Assembly: GCA_023398105.1 (NCBI GenBank)
Contig: JAEWST010000018.1
Coordinates: 1-16,700, forward strand
DNA: 16,700 nucleotides
Reading direction: 5' to 3'
Source of the DNA: Bacillota bacterium
GTDB taxonomy: Bacteria > Bacillota > Clostridia > Acetivibrionales > DSM-1351
Part shown: positions 6,586 to 15,299 of the stretch, piece by piece
Position numbering within the stretch: position 1 is the stretch's first letter
How the letters are laid out: the number at the start of each line of letters is the position of its first letter
Program-made: the position numbers and the translations under genes
The notes under the pieces: generated by a model
What the model saw: the letters and a program-made list of their open reading frames with translations, nothing else
The model's database searches: none
Told to the model about the DNA's origin: nothing

Positions 6586-7224
6586 ACATTTGCCAAATAA
6601 GTTTTTTCATTAAGTAACTCAACCTCCCCACCCCAAAAAACTATCGATATGGGAGACTTATCAATATTTTTTTTCAAATAGTTGCAATATATTAGTAAGA
6701 TTGCTAGGAACTAAAAATAGTTTATTCTCAGCATTTTAGCCGCCTTTCCACATTAACCATCCAAGGTTCATTGAGTATAACGGCTAAAATACTTAGAGTA
6801 TGCCGAACAATTGCAAACTAGCATGAATACTGATTTTGTGATTTGATTAATACTAAAAATTTCGTATTCTGTCAGCAAGCTTTTCACATACAACTAATTC
6901 ATGCAATTATTTCTAACCCAGCTATCCATTGATAAAGCTACCAAACCTGATATTGCTAGGCTTTAATTTGTATATTCAACTGCGAAGTTTGAGTTATAAA
7001 TAAAATAGTAAATAAGATTATTGTTCTTACACGAGGATTATTATTTTAGATAAAATTGCTTCTGAATATTGCACAAGAATTATTTAATTAGGTGAGGCTT
7101 AAACCCATTTGTACTTGTATTGGTATTTTTCAAAATAAACCCTTGGTAAGGCTTTCGTACTGATATATGGTTTGTTTTGAGGAATTGGGTAGGCTATTTA
7201 GCTACTAATGTATACATTATTCAC
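6586..7224. other. Gene-free stretch upstream of polC
   Basis: About 640 AT-rich bases with no frame of useful length and no recognised remnant. The only structure I can support is a 10-bp perfect inverted repeat, ATTTTAGCCG (6733-6742) and CGGCTAAAAT (6781-6790), enclosing 38 bases that hold a small AACC/GGTT hairpin. No T-tract follows it. Confidence 0.5.
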
Positions 7225-7253
7225 ATGACAAAGATAGTTCAATCTTATATAAT
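7225..7253 (+). promoter_or_regulatory. polC promoter
   Basis: ATGACA (7225-7230) and TATAAT (7248-7253) are separated by exactly 17 bp, one mismatch from the full sigma-A consensus. Initiation near 7260 gives a leader of about 90 nt containing the inverted repeat at 7282-7327. Confidence 0.65.
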
Positions 7254-7281
7254 AATTACATACATAATTTTTTTTATTTAA

Positions 7282-7327
7282 AAACTCGAAAATAAAGTTC
7301 GTACAAACATGGTGCATTTTCGAGTTT
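7282..7327 (+). repeat. 12-bp perfect inverted repeat in the polC leader (40-bp element, copy B)
   Basis: AAACTCGAAAAT (7282-7293) and ATTTTCGAGTTT (7316-7327) are perfect complements around 22 bases. The loop includes GTTCGTACAAAC, itself nearly palindromic. The inner 40 bp (7285-7324) match copy A at 3964-4003 in opposite orientation at 32 of 40 positions. In RNA the hairpin would end 12 nt before the GGAGG of polC. Confidence 0.65.
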
Positions 7328-7350
7328 GTGTTTTGAAATGGAGGTCTAGC

Positions 7351-10300
7351 TTGAGAAGGGTTAATGAAATTTTTAGCGATTATAATGCAGAGGGCAGTTT
7401 AAGTACGGCAACTGTTGAAGGTGCTGTCTTGAAAAAGAAGAGCAAAATCCTTGAGATTAAGCTGAGCTCTGATAAATATATTGATGTAAAAAGGATAGAG
7501 GGACTAAACAAATTTTTAAGAAAAAGGTTTTCGTTAAATGACTCTAAAATATCTGTAGAGTATGCCGAGGGAATTAATAAAAAGCCTATCGAAAAGGAAC
7601 TTGAGGATATTTTATTTGCTATGTCAGAAAAACACCCTCTATTAAAAGCTGTAATGAAAAATACTGAATATGAAGTAGTTAATAATATAATTAATTTTAA
7701 TTTTAATATAATGGCATCAGAGGTTTTGACAGGTATGGATTATGATAAAAAAATCAGTAAAACCATCAAAAGCCTGTATGGATCAACATATAAAATTAAC
7801 TTTTTTGATAAAGTAGACAGTAATGCTTTAAAGAGGCTGCAGGAGGAATCACGGGAAAAGGAAATTCAGCTTATCAAGGAACAATCCCAAGCTGCAGTAA
7901 ACAATAATATCCCTGAATTACCTAAAGAAGCTCCACAAATAAAGCAGGATGTAAAAGTGGAAAATGTGGAAAAGAAAGAAGATACGCCTTTGATTTTAGG
8001 CAGGAATGCTAATATTAAAGAGAATATAATAAAAGTTATTGACATCATTCCAGATGAAGGAAGGGTAGCTATAAAGGGTGAAATATCAAATATTGAAGCT
8101 AAGGAGTTAAGAAGCGGAAAAACTTTGATTTCCTTTGATTTATTCGACGGCTCAAGCTCAATGACCTGTAAGGCTTTTGTCAAGCAGGGAGAAGAGGGAG
8201 AAGTATTATCTAGACTCAAAAAGGCGAAGGCAATCAAACTAGCTGGAAACGCAAGCAACAGCAAATTTTCAGGCGAGCTTGAGATGGTTGCAAATACTAT
8301 AGTTGAAGCAGAAGGACTTAAAAAGGTTAAGAGACAGGATAATGCAGAACTTAAGAGAGTAGAGCTGCATATGCATACACAGATGAGCCAAATGGATGCA
8401 ATGACAAGTGCCTCGGATTTAATTAAAAGAGCTATGAGCTGGGGAATGAAATCTATCGCTATTACAGACCATGGAGTGGTACAAGCATTTCCTGAGGCAC
8501 ACAAGCTTTTAGGAAGAGATAACCCAGATATGAAGGTTATATATGGAGTTGAGGCATATTTAGCTCCTGACAAAAAGCCAGCTGTTACAAATATTAAAGG
8601 GCAGAGCATTGATACCACCTATTGTGTGCTTGACCTTGAAACCACAGGGTTTTCACCAATAACAGAAAAAATTACCGAAATAGGGATAATGAAGATCAAG
8701 GATGGAAAGGTGTTAGAGGAATTCAGTTGCTTTGTTAATCCTGAAAAGCCAATTCCAGCAAGAGTTGTAGAGGTTACTAATATAACTGACGAAATGGTAA
8801 GGGATGCAGAAACCATTGAAAAGGTATTTCCAAAAATGCTGAAGTTTATTGAAGGAAGCGTTTTGGTGGCACATAATGCTCAATTTGATATTGGCTTTCT
8901 AAAAAATAATGCAAAGGTATTGGGCTATGACTTTGATTTTACATATTTAGATACATTATCCTTGGCAAAGGAGATTTTCCCTGAGTATAAGACTTACAAA
9001 TTAGGACGAATAGCTAAAAACCTCGGAATTAAGGTTGAGGTTGCTCACAGAGCCTTGGATGATGTTGATACAACTGTCAAGGTGTTTAATGTAATGCTTG
9101 GAAAGCTGAAAGAAAGAGGTGCACAGACTCTTGAAGATATAGATAGGCTTGGTTCTGATGAAGAGGCTAAAAAGTCAGAATATAAAAAGCTTAATACATA
9201 TCATGCAATAATATTGGCAAAGAATTATGTGGGATTAAAAAACTTATATAAGCTAGTTTCATTTTCCCACTTGGACTATTTCTATAAAAAACCACGTATC
9301 TTAAAGAGCATATATAAAAAATATTCGGAAGGTTTAATTCTTGGAAGTGCCTGCAGTGAAGGAGAGCTTTATCAGGCAATCCTACATGGAAAGTCTGACG
9401 CAGAAGTTGAAAACATTGCGAAGGATTACGACTATTTGGAAATTCAGCCTTTGGAAAATAATGACTATCTGGTAAGAAAAGAAGAGGTTCCTGATAAGGA
9501 GTATCTGAAGGAAATTAACAGAAAAATTGTTGTGCTTGGGGAACGCTTAAATAAACCTGTAGTTGCAACAGGAGATGTTCACTTTTTAGACCCTGAGGAC
9601 GAGATATATAGGCGAATACTTGAGGCAGGGCAGGGCTATACTGATGCGGATTTCCAAGCACCCTTATATTTAAAAACCACTGAGGAGATGCTTGAGGAGT
9701 TTTCCTATTTAGGAAAGGAAACAGCTTATGAGGTTGTAGTTACAAATACCAATAAAATTGCTGAAATGTGTGAGCAAATAAGCCCTATTTCGCCCGAAAA
9801 ATGTCCTCCTCATATTGAAGGCTGTGAGCAGACTATAAAGGATATTGCTTTCGGAAAGGCACATGAGCTTTATGGAGACCCCTTGCCTGAAATCGTTCAG
9901 CAAAGGCTTGATAGAGAGCTTGATTCTATTATAAAGAATGGGTTCTCTGTTATGTACATAATTGCTCAAAAGCTGGTATGGAAATCGAATGAGGACGGCT
10001 ATCTGGTTGGATCAAGAGGTTCTGTAGGATCATCCTTTGTAGCTTATATGACAGGTATTACAGAGGTTAATGCATTACCGCCCCATTATAGATGCCCTAG
10101 CTGTAAGTATTCAGATTTCACAGACTACGGTTATAATAATGGCTTTGACTTGCCCGACAAACCATGTCCTGTATGCGGAGAACAGCTTGCAAAGGATGGA
10201 ATAGACATTCCATTTGAGACTTTCTTGGGCTTTAATGGTGACAAGGAGCCTGATATAGATTTAAACTTCTCGGGAGAATATCAGGCAAGAGCACATAAAT

Positions 10301-11706
10301 ATACAGAAGTTATATTTGGAAAGGGTACAACCTTTAAGGCAGGTACTGTAGGTACTATAGCTGATAAAACAGCCTTTGGCTATGTTAAAAAGTATTTTGA
10401 GGAAAAGAATATCCCTGTTAACAAAGCAGAAATTATCAGAATTTCAAAAGGTTGTACAGGTATAAAGAGAACCTCAGGACAGCATCCTGGAGGAATAATA
10501 GTTGTGCCTAAGGGTCGTGAGATATTTGAATTTTGCCCTGTACAGCATCCTGCAGATGACCCTGATTCAGATATTATAACCACCCATTTTGACTATCACT
10601 CAATAGATCAGAACCTATTGAAGCTGGATATACTAGGGCATGATGACCCTACCATGATTAGGATGCTTCAGGATATTACTGGGGTAGATCCAAAAACAAT
10701 ACCTATGGATGATAAAGAGACTATGTCCTTATTTTCATCAACAGAAGCCTTGGGTGTTGAACCTCATCAAATAAATTCCAAGGTTGGAACCTTTGGAGTT
10801 CCTGAGTTTGGAACTAAATTTGTTAGAGGAATGCTTTTAGATACCATGCCAAAGCAATTTGCAGATTTAATCTGTATATCTGGACTTTCCCATGGTACCG
10901 ATGTGTGGATTGGAAATGCAAAGGACTTGATAGATGCAGGAACAGTAACTCTGAGTGAAGCTGTGTGTACAAGAGACGATATTATGGTTTATCTTATGAA
11001 AAAGGGTCTTCCTCCAAATTCTGCCTTCAAAATAATGGAGACAGTTCGTAAGGGAAAGGCATTAAAGGATTCGAAATGGCCTGAATATGAGGCTTCGATG
11101 AGAGAGCATCAAGTGCCTGAATGGTATATAGATTCCTGTAAGAAAATAAAATACATGTTCCCTAAGGCTCATGCTGCAGCTTATATTATGATGGCATTCA
11201 GAATAGCTTGGTTTAAGGTTCATATACCTCTGGCATATTACGCAGCTTATTTTTCTATCAGGGCAAAGGCTTTTGATGCTGAATATATGATAAATGGCAA
11301 AGAGGTTGTCAAGCAAAAGATGAAGGAAATTGAAATGCAAGGCAATCAAGCTGCTAATAAAGATAAAGACATGTATGATGATTTGGAATTGGTGCTGGAA
11401 ATGTATGAGAGAGGCTTTAGGTTTCTGCCAATTGATTTATACAAATCCCATGCAACTAATTTCCTTATAGAAGAAGAGGGCATAAGACCACCATTAAACA
11501 GTGTTTCAGGTATGGGAACTGTTGCTGCAGAAGGCATATATAAGGCAGTGATTGAGGGGGGCATTTTTTCCTCAATTGAAAATTTAAGACAGCGGGCTAA
11601 AATAGGAAATTCTACTGTAGAATCGCTACAAAAATTTGGTTGCTTAAAGGGACTTCCCAAAAGTAACCAGCTGAGCTTCTTTGATGATTTAGAAGGGTTT
11701 GGATAG
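7351..11706 (+). CDS. polC: DNA polymerase III alpha subunit, Gram-positive PolC type
   Basis: This is the replicative polymerase with built-in 3'-5' proofreading, acting in the cytoplasmic replisome. The 1451 residues are about the usual PolC length. Counted from the TTG at 7351: N-terminal domain to ~200, an OB-fold (~225-325), then the PHP domain (HMH at 340-342, ITDHG at 371-375) interrupted by a DEDDh exonuclease. The exonuclease (~424-585) has DLETTG with D428/E430, AHNAQFD with D513, and HRALDD with H566/D570. The polymerase core has YLVGSRGSVGSS, PDIDLNFSGE with catalytic Asp 968/970, and KLDILGHDDP with Asp 1093. Two Cys pairs (915/918 and 939/942) form the PolC zinc site. All key residues are present. 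The frame also opens at ATG 7309, but that codon lies inside the inverted repeat with no ribosome site. GGAGG (7340-7344) is 6 nt before the TTG at 7351, and the protein then begins in the usual family way. Confidence 0.97.
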   Translation: MRRVNEIFSDYNAEGSLSTATVEGAVLKKKSKILEIKLSSDKYIDVKRIEGLNKFLRKRFSLNDSKISVEYAEGINKKPIEKELEDILFAMSEKHPLLKAVMKNTEYEVVNNIINFNFNIMASEVLTGMDYDKKISKTIKSLYGSTYKINFFDKVDSNALKRLQEESREKEIQLIKEQSQAAVNNNIPELPKEAPQIKQDVKVENVEKKEDTPLILGRNANIKENIIKVIDIIPDEGRVAIKGEISNIEAKELRSGKTLISFDLFDGSSSMTCKAFVKQGEEGEVLSRLKKAKAIKLAGNASNSKFSGELEMVANTIVEAEGLKKVKRQDNAELKRVELHMHTQMSQMDAMTSASDLIKRAMSWGMKSIAITDHGVVQAFPEAHKLLGRDNPDMKVIYGVEAYLAPDKKPAVTNIKGQSIDTTYCVLDLETTGFSPITEKITEIGIMKIKDGKVLEEFSCFVNPEKPIPARVVEVTNITDEMVRDAETIEKVFPKMLKFIEGSVLVAHNAQFDIGFLKNNAKVLGYDFDFTYLDTLSLAKEIFPEYKTYKLGRIAKNLGIKVEVAHRALDDVDTTVKVFNVMLGKLKERGAQTLEDIDRLGSDEEAKKSEYKKLNTYHAIILAKNYVGLKNLYKLVSFSHLDYFYKKPRILKSIYKKYSEGLILGSACSEGELYQAILHGKSDAEVENIAKDYDYLEIQPLENNDYLVRKEEVPDKEYLKEINRKIVVLGERLNKPVVATGDVHFLDPEDEIYRRILEAGQGYTDADFQAPLYLKTTEEMLEEFSYLGKETAYEVVVTNTNKIAEMCEQISPISPEKCPPHIEGCEQTIKDIAFGKAHELYGDPLPEIVQQRLDRELDSIIKNGFSVMYIIAQKLVWKSNEDGYLVGSRGSVGSSFVAYMTGITEVNALPPHYRCPSCKYSDFTDYGYNNGFDLPDKPCPVCGEQLAKDGIDIPFETFLGFNGDKEPDIDLNFSGEYQARAHKYTEVIFGKGTTFKAGTVGTIADKTAFGYVKKYFEEKNIPVNKAEIIRISKGCTGIKRTSGQHPGGIIVVPKGREIFEFCPVQHPADDPDSDIITTHFDYHSIDQNLLKLDILGHDDPTMIRMLQDITGVDPKTIPMDDKETMSLFSSTEALGVEPHQINSKVGTFGVPEFGTKFVRGMLLDTMPKQFADLICISGLSHGTDVWIGNAKDLIDAGTVTLSEAVCTRDDIMVYLMKKGLPPNSAFKIMETVRKGKALKDSKWPEYEASMREHQVPEWYIDSCKKIKYMFPKAHAAAYIMMAFRIAWFKVHIPLAYYAAYFSIRAKAFDAEYMINGKEVVKQKMKEIEMQGNQAANKDKDMYDDLELVLEMYERGFRFLPIDLYKSHATNFLIEEEGIRPPLNSVSGMGTVAAEGIYKAVIEGGIFSSIENLRQRAKIGNSTVESLQKFGCLKGLPKSNQLSFFDDLEGFG

Positions 11707-11714
11707 AAACAAAT

Positions 11715-11752
11715 GTTAGAGGGTTGAATATATTAGAGTTCTACCCTCTAAC
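11715..11752. terminator. Stem-loop between convergent polC and araC-type genes
   Basis: GTTAGAGGGT (11715-11724) and ACCCTCTAAC (11743-11752) are perfect complements, 8 bp after the polC stop. The following bases are T-rich but broken (TATAGCATTTATTTT). It can serve as a terminator in either direction. Confidence 0.7.
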
Positions 11753-11812
11753 TATAGCATTTATTTTCTAAGACTTAAATGAGTCTACTTTCCATTTACA
11801 GTTTAATAAGTA

Positions 11813-12700
11813 TTAAAGATTATTATCATTCTCCTTAACAACAGGTATCCATATTTCGAACTTATAAGCGGGTGATTGCCTATTTAAGATATCTTGATTG
11901 TCATAAGGAAAACACTCAATATTCATTTCTTCCACAATTCTGTATCCAGATGTTGGTAACCACTCACTATAAATTCGTTTGTATGCATCTGCCATTGCTG
12001 TAGAAACTGAACCATCAATTTCAAAAATTGCCCACGTTGATTCAGGTATTATATTACTGCTCATGCCTTCAAGAGGCTCTTCATCAGATATGCAAGCAAT
12101 TGTATAATCTACTTTTTCTTCTCCTAATATCTGTATAAAACCATGAACTCCCTTTGGAGCACAGCCGTTCCATAGACTAAAGATATCCTTTAAAATACCT
12201 TTTGTATGTAGCTCATTCCAAAAAGTTGGTACTACACTGGGGTCGTCTTTAGGACCTTGATAATGCTGTGTAATTCCCACAATACTGAATGCATCTTTTT
12301 TTTCAATCCTATACTTCATTTCCACATCTCCTTTAATCGAAATATGAAAGGTTATACGTGGATAGGCTTTTAAAGTTACTCTTGCATTACGTGCTAAAGA
12401 AGGTTTAATTCCATGTAATTCCTGAAATGCACGAGAAAATGAATCAGCTGATTCGTAACCATATTTTATAGCAAGGTCAATAATTTTTACATTGCTACGT
12501 TTCAATTCTAACGCAGCTAGTGTCATTTTTCTGCGTCTTATATATTCTGATAGTGGTACATCAGCAATAAATGAAAACATTCTTCTAAAATAAAATACCG
12601 AACAACAAGCAAGATTGGCTACTGTTTTGTAATCAATTTCACCGTCTAGATTGCTTTCTATATAGTCAAGTGCAGCATTCATTCTCTTTAAATAGTCCAT
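11813..12700 (-). CDS. AraC-family regulator with GyrI-like effector-binding domain
   Basis: The product has 295 residues. About residues 5-105 form the AraC-type double helix-turn-helix, with CCSVFYFRRMF and IRRRKMTLAALEL in the first half and AIKYGYESADSFSRAFQELHG in the second. Residues about 125-290 resemble the GyrI-like/BmrR-type small-molecule binding domain (YRIEKKDAFSIVGI near its start, AIFEIDG in the middle, EIWIPV at the end). Such proteins typically sense drugs or other hydrophobic compounds and activate resistance or efflux genes. The divergently transcribed MFS exporter is the obvious target, though this is inferred from position. The frame is open from 12757, but AAGGAGG lies 7 nt before the ATG at 12700, and the protein there begins MDYLKRMNAALDYIE as in relatives, so I chose 12700. 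Confidence 0.9.
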   Translation of the reverse strand: MDYLKRMNAALDYIESNLDGEIDYKTVANLACCSVFYFRRMFSFIADVPLSEYIRRRKMTLAALELKRSNVKIIDLAIKYGYESADSFSRAFQELHGIKPSLARNARVTLKAYPRITFHISIKGDVEMKYRIEKKDAFSIVGITQHYQGPKDDPSVVPTFWNELHTKGILKDIFSLWNGCAPKGVHGFIQILGEEKVDYTIACISDEEPLEGMSSNIIPESTWAIFEIDGSVSTAMADAYKRIYSEWLPTSGYRIVEEMNIECFPYDNQDILNRQSPAYKFEIWIPVVKENDNNL

Positions 12701-12970
12701 CCTACTCCCTCCTTCCTGTTGTGAGTATAACAGAAACAAAATACTTAGACCCGACAATTTGTGCTCTAAAATGTAGTGTTTTTTATTTAGCCATTAAATA
12801 ATGTTATTTTAAATAAAGAAACCATACTAATCTCCGCTCCATCACCTCAGTGGCTATTAAAAATGTAATTCTAGATGCAAAGTATAAAAAAATAGTAGCA
12901 CTATAAAAATTCTACAGTTATATAACATTACCTTTATATATTATAGAAAATCAACAAAATATATATTAAT

Positions 12971-12999
12971 TAGACAATTGAAAAATTTAAATATATAAT
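12971..12999 (+). promoter_or_regulatory. Promoter of the MFS operon
   Basis: TAGACA (12971-12976) and TATAAT (12994-12999) are 17 bp apart, a near-consensus sigma-A promoter with a leader of about 90 nt. The remainder of the 12701-13097 intergenic region is very AT-rich. I see no clear operator dyad for the AraC-type regulator. Confidence 0.65.
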
Positions 13000-13097
13000 G
13001 CTAAATGTAAATTATAAATATAAATGAAGTGCTGTAATTAATAAAACTTATTCTAACATTTTAAAAATTTAGCAATTAGATATACAAGGAGATAAAC

Positions 13098-14516
13098 ATG
13101 GACTCTGCAAGTATTCGCAGCAATAAAAATAAATGGGCTATTTTATTTACAGTTCTAATGGTTACTTTTATGGCTACATTAGATGGAAGCATTGTAAACG
13201 TAGCTTTACCTGTTCTGACAAATGCTTTAAACGTAACATCAGCAAGTATTCAATTAGTAGTGACAAGCTATTTAATCATAATTTCGGCTACTATTTTGTT
13301 GTTTGGAAGATTGGGTGATATGATTGGCAAATCAAAAGTATTTATGTTTGGTATTGGACTATTTACACTAGGTTCTTTGTTTTGCGGGATTACTAGCTCA
13401 TTTTCCTTTTTAGTTATGTCAAGAGTCATTCAGGCTATCGGAGCGGCTGGAACTATGGCTAACAGTCAAGGGATTATCACCGAGGTGTTTCCTCCAAATG
13501 AAAGAGGAAGAGCTTTGGGAATTAACGGAACCTTTGTTGCTCTAGGTTCATTGCTGGGGCCTGCTGTAGGAGGATTTATTCTTGATGTTGGCAAGTGGGA
13601 ATACATTTTCCTGATAAATGTTCCAATAGGTATAATTACTTTGTTTTTTGGTGTTAAAATGCTTCCTAAAGCTACTAAAACAATAAAGGAAAAGCTGGAT
13701 GGTTTTGGAGTTGTTTTGTTTATTTTTGCAATAGTACCTCTATTTATAGCACTTGGAAAAGGACAGGAGATTGGATTTACAAACCCAATGATTTTGGGTA
13801 GCTTTGCATTTTCTATTATAGCCTTTATAATATTTATTGTGGTGGAAAAAAGGCAAGAAAACCCTCTTTTACAGTTGGAGATATTTAAAAACAAATTGTT
13901 CTCACTGAGTATATTCTGTGCGTTTTTATCTTTTATAGCTATTTTTTGCTCAAATATTATTCAGCCCTTCTATCTACAGGATGCAAGGGGTTTTTCTCCA
14001 TCAACGGCTGGATTGGTGCTGATGACCTATCCATTGGTTATTTCAGTTATTGCACCAGTTAGCGGATATTTGTCAGACAAAATAGGCTCTGAGGTTTTAA
14101 CTCTAATTGGTTTGTCACTCACAAGCTTTGGATTATTGTTAATGTCTACATTAACTGACTATTCCTCAATAATAACTATGGTTGTATTTACGGCAGTAAT
14201 GGCTTTGGGAAATGGGCTATTTCAAGCACCAAATAATTCGCTGGTTATGTCTACAGTATCACGTGATAAGCTGGGTATTGCTGGTAGTGTTAATGCCCTT
14301 ATAAGAAATCTTGGCATGATATGTGGAATAGCATTATCAACTATAATTCTATATAATAGAATGAGCTACAAAATAGGATATCATGTAACAGATTTCGTAG
14401 TTGGAAGAAATGACGTTTTTATCTACGGTATGAGAATTGTATATATAACAGCTGCTGTAATTTGTTTGTTTGGAGTTTTTTTAACAGCTTCACGCCTGTT
14501 TAGCAAATTAAAATAA
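13098..14516 (+). CDS. MFS drug:H+ exporter, DHA2 (14-TM, EmrB/QacA-like) type
   Basis: This membrane protein of 472 residues has about fourteen hydrophobic segments. Family motifs are present: LDGSIVNVALP in TM1 (motif D1, with its acidic residue), GRLGDMIGKSKVF after TM2 (motif A), and GSLLGPAVGGFI in TM5 (the antiporter motif C). These identify a proton-driven exporter of drugs or other amphipathic compounds. AAGGAG precedes the ATG. It is the first gene of an operon with two small membrane proteins and is divergent from an AraC/GyrI-like regulator. The actual substrates cannot be deduced. Confidence 0.92.
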   Translation: MDSASIRSNKNKWAILFTVLMVTFMATLDGSIVNVALPVLTNALNVTSASIQLVVTSYLIIISATILLFGRLGDMIGKSKVFMFGIGLFTLGSLFCGITSSFSFLVMSRVIQAIGAAGTMANSQGIITEVFPPNERGRALGINGTFVALGSLLGPAVGGFILDVGKWEYIFLINVPIGIITLFFGVKMLPKATKTIKEKLDGFGVVLFIFAIVPLFIALGKGQEIGFTNPMILGSFAFSIIAFIIFIVVEKRQENPLLQLEIFKNKLFSLSIFCAFLSFIAIFCSNIIQPFYLQDARGFSPSTAGLVLMTYPLVISVIAPVSGYLSDKIGSEVLTLIGLSLTSFGLLLMSTLTDYSSIITMVVFTAVMALGNGLFQAPNNSLVMSTVSRDKLGIAGSVNALIRNLGMICGIALSTIILYNRMSYKIGYHVTDFVVGRNDVFIYGMRIVYITAAVICLFGVFLTASRLFSKLK

Positions 14517-14541
14517 AAGTAGCAACGAAGGGAGGGAAAAT

Positions 14542-14775
14542 ATGCCACTATTAGGAAACATAATTAGTATCTTAGTTTTTGCAATTGTTCTAGTTTTAGC
14601 TGTTATAGCAGTAATACGAGGTCATAAAGGTATGAAAGAGAGCAAACAATTCGATCCAACAGCTAAAAAAACAAAATTTGGTTATTGGCTACTTTCAGCT
14701 GTACATATGTGGGTTGGCATTTTAATAACTTTATGTTATGTAATTGCTGGAATATTGATTTTGAATAATTTATAA
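14542..14775 (+). CDS. Small two-TM membrane protein
   Basis: The product has 77 residues with hydrophobic segments at about 5-25 and 50-74. They are separated by a basic, hydrophilic stretch (RGHKGMKESKQFDPTAKKTK). A strong GGGAGG site precedes the ATG, 25 bp after the exporter gene, so it is co-transcribed with it. I recognise no family. It could be an accessory subunit of the exporter or unrelated. Confidence 0.75.
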   Translation: MPLLGNIISILVFAIVLVLAVIAVIRGHKGMKESKQFDPTAKKTKFGYWLLSAVHMWVGILITLCYVIAGILILNNL

Positions 14776-14788
14776 GGGATGTGGACTG

Positions 14789-15052
14789 ATGGGTTTTTTG
14801 ATTTTTCTACCATTTATTGCAGCTATAATTGGAATTCTTATTGCTTTTATTTGTTTTATAGGAATTGGTTTAATAATTATTGGGTGCACAGGTGCAGCAA
14901 TGAATAAAGTATATTCAAAGCAGATGAATATAGAAAAAAGTGTATCAAAATCTTTATATAATATAGTGTCAATAATTTTAGGAATCATATTTTTATTATT
15001 TCCTTTGGGAGTAACACTATATGGAATTATTTCTTCAGCGGCTTTTAAATAA
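14789..15052 (+). CDS. Small two-TM membrane protein
   Basis: The product has 87 residues with a long Ile/Phe-rich N-terminal membrane segment (about 3-32), a short polar region (KVYSKQMNIEKSVSKS), and a second segment at about 54-82. It lies 13 bp after the previous gene and ends the operon before the terminator at 15140. AAGGGATG precedes the ATG. The family is not recognised. Its general layout (two TMs with a short charged middle) resembles the preceding protein, but the sequences do not clearly align. Confidence 0.7.
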   Translation: MGFLIFLPFIAAIIGILIAFICFIGIGLIIIGCTGAAMNKVYSKQMNIEKSVSKSLYNIVSIILGIIFLLFPLGVTLYGIISSAAFK

Positions 15053-15139
15053 AAAATTAATAGGCTTTATGTTTTCTATATCTCTATTCTTTTAGCATTT
15101 GTATTAAAACAGTTTGATATAGAACATTGAGCAACCAGT

Positions 15140-15184
15140 AATAGAAGGCTATCTATAATAAGATAGCTTTTGCCTATTTTTTAA
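15140..15184 (+). terminator. Terminator of the MFS operon
   Basis: GCTATCT (15148-15154) pairs perfectly with AGATAGC (15161-15167), followed by TTTT. A larger alternative pairs AATAG/GGC with GCC/TATT and ends in TTTTTT. Between 15053 and 15139 I see no other structure. Confidence 0.65.
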
Positions 15185-15254
15185 TGATTTTATCTCATTG
15201 ACCGCCAAAATAATTGCAAATAATATGAATATAGTTTCTTCAAAAATTATAGAT

Positions 15255-15279
15255 ATATACTATTAGTATATGGTATAAT
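15255..15279 (+). promoter_or_regulatory. Promoter with palindromic operator for the coiled-coil gene
   Basis: ATATACTA-T-TAGTATAT (15255-15271) is a perfect 17-bp palindrome occupying the spacer of an extended -10 element, TGGTATAAT (15271-15279). A repressor bound there would block the promoter. The predicted start point is near 15286, at the AGGAGG site itself (15285-15290), so the leader would be unusually short. Confidence 0.5.
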
Positions 15280-15299
15280 TTTTTAGGAGGTATATATAA

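Noticed and set aside
6898..6967. Small frame ending KATKPDIARL in the polC upstream region
   Set aside because: It has only about 20 codons, with a stop directly before the ATG and no ribosome site, and is consistent with chance.
7285..7324. LexA/SOS box or PurR box in the 40-bp elements
   Set aside because: GAAC-type half-sites are present, but the required partner half-site at the right spacing (GAAC, 4 bp, GTTC) is missing in both copies.
7309..7350. Upstream ATG extension of PolC by 14 residues
   Set aside because: The ATG lies in the loop of the inverted repeat and lacks a ribosome site. The TTG at 7351 has GGAGG at the right distance.
7866..8618. 250-aa minus-strand frame inside polC, and similar shorter ones
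   Set aside because: These are antisense shadows of PolC with no start signals or recognisable domains.
14770..14988. 72-aa minus-strand frame
   Set aside because: It is a shadow of the 87-aa membrane protein gene, which has better spacing in the operon and a ribosome site.
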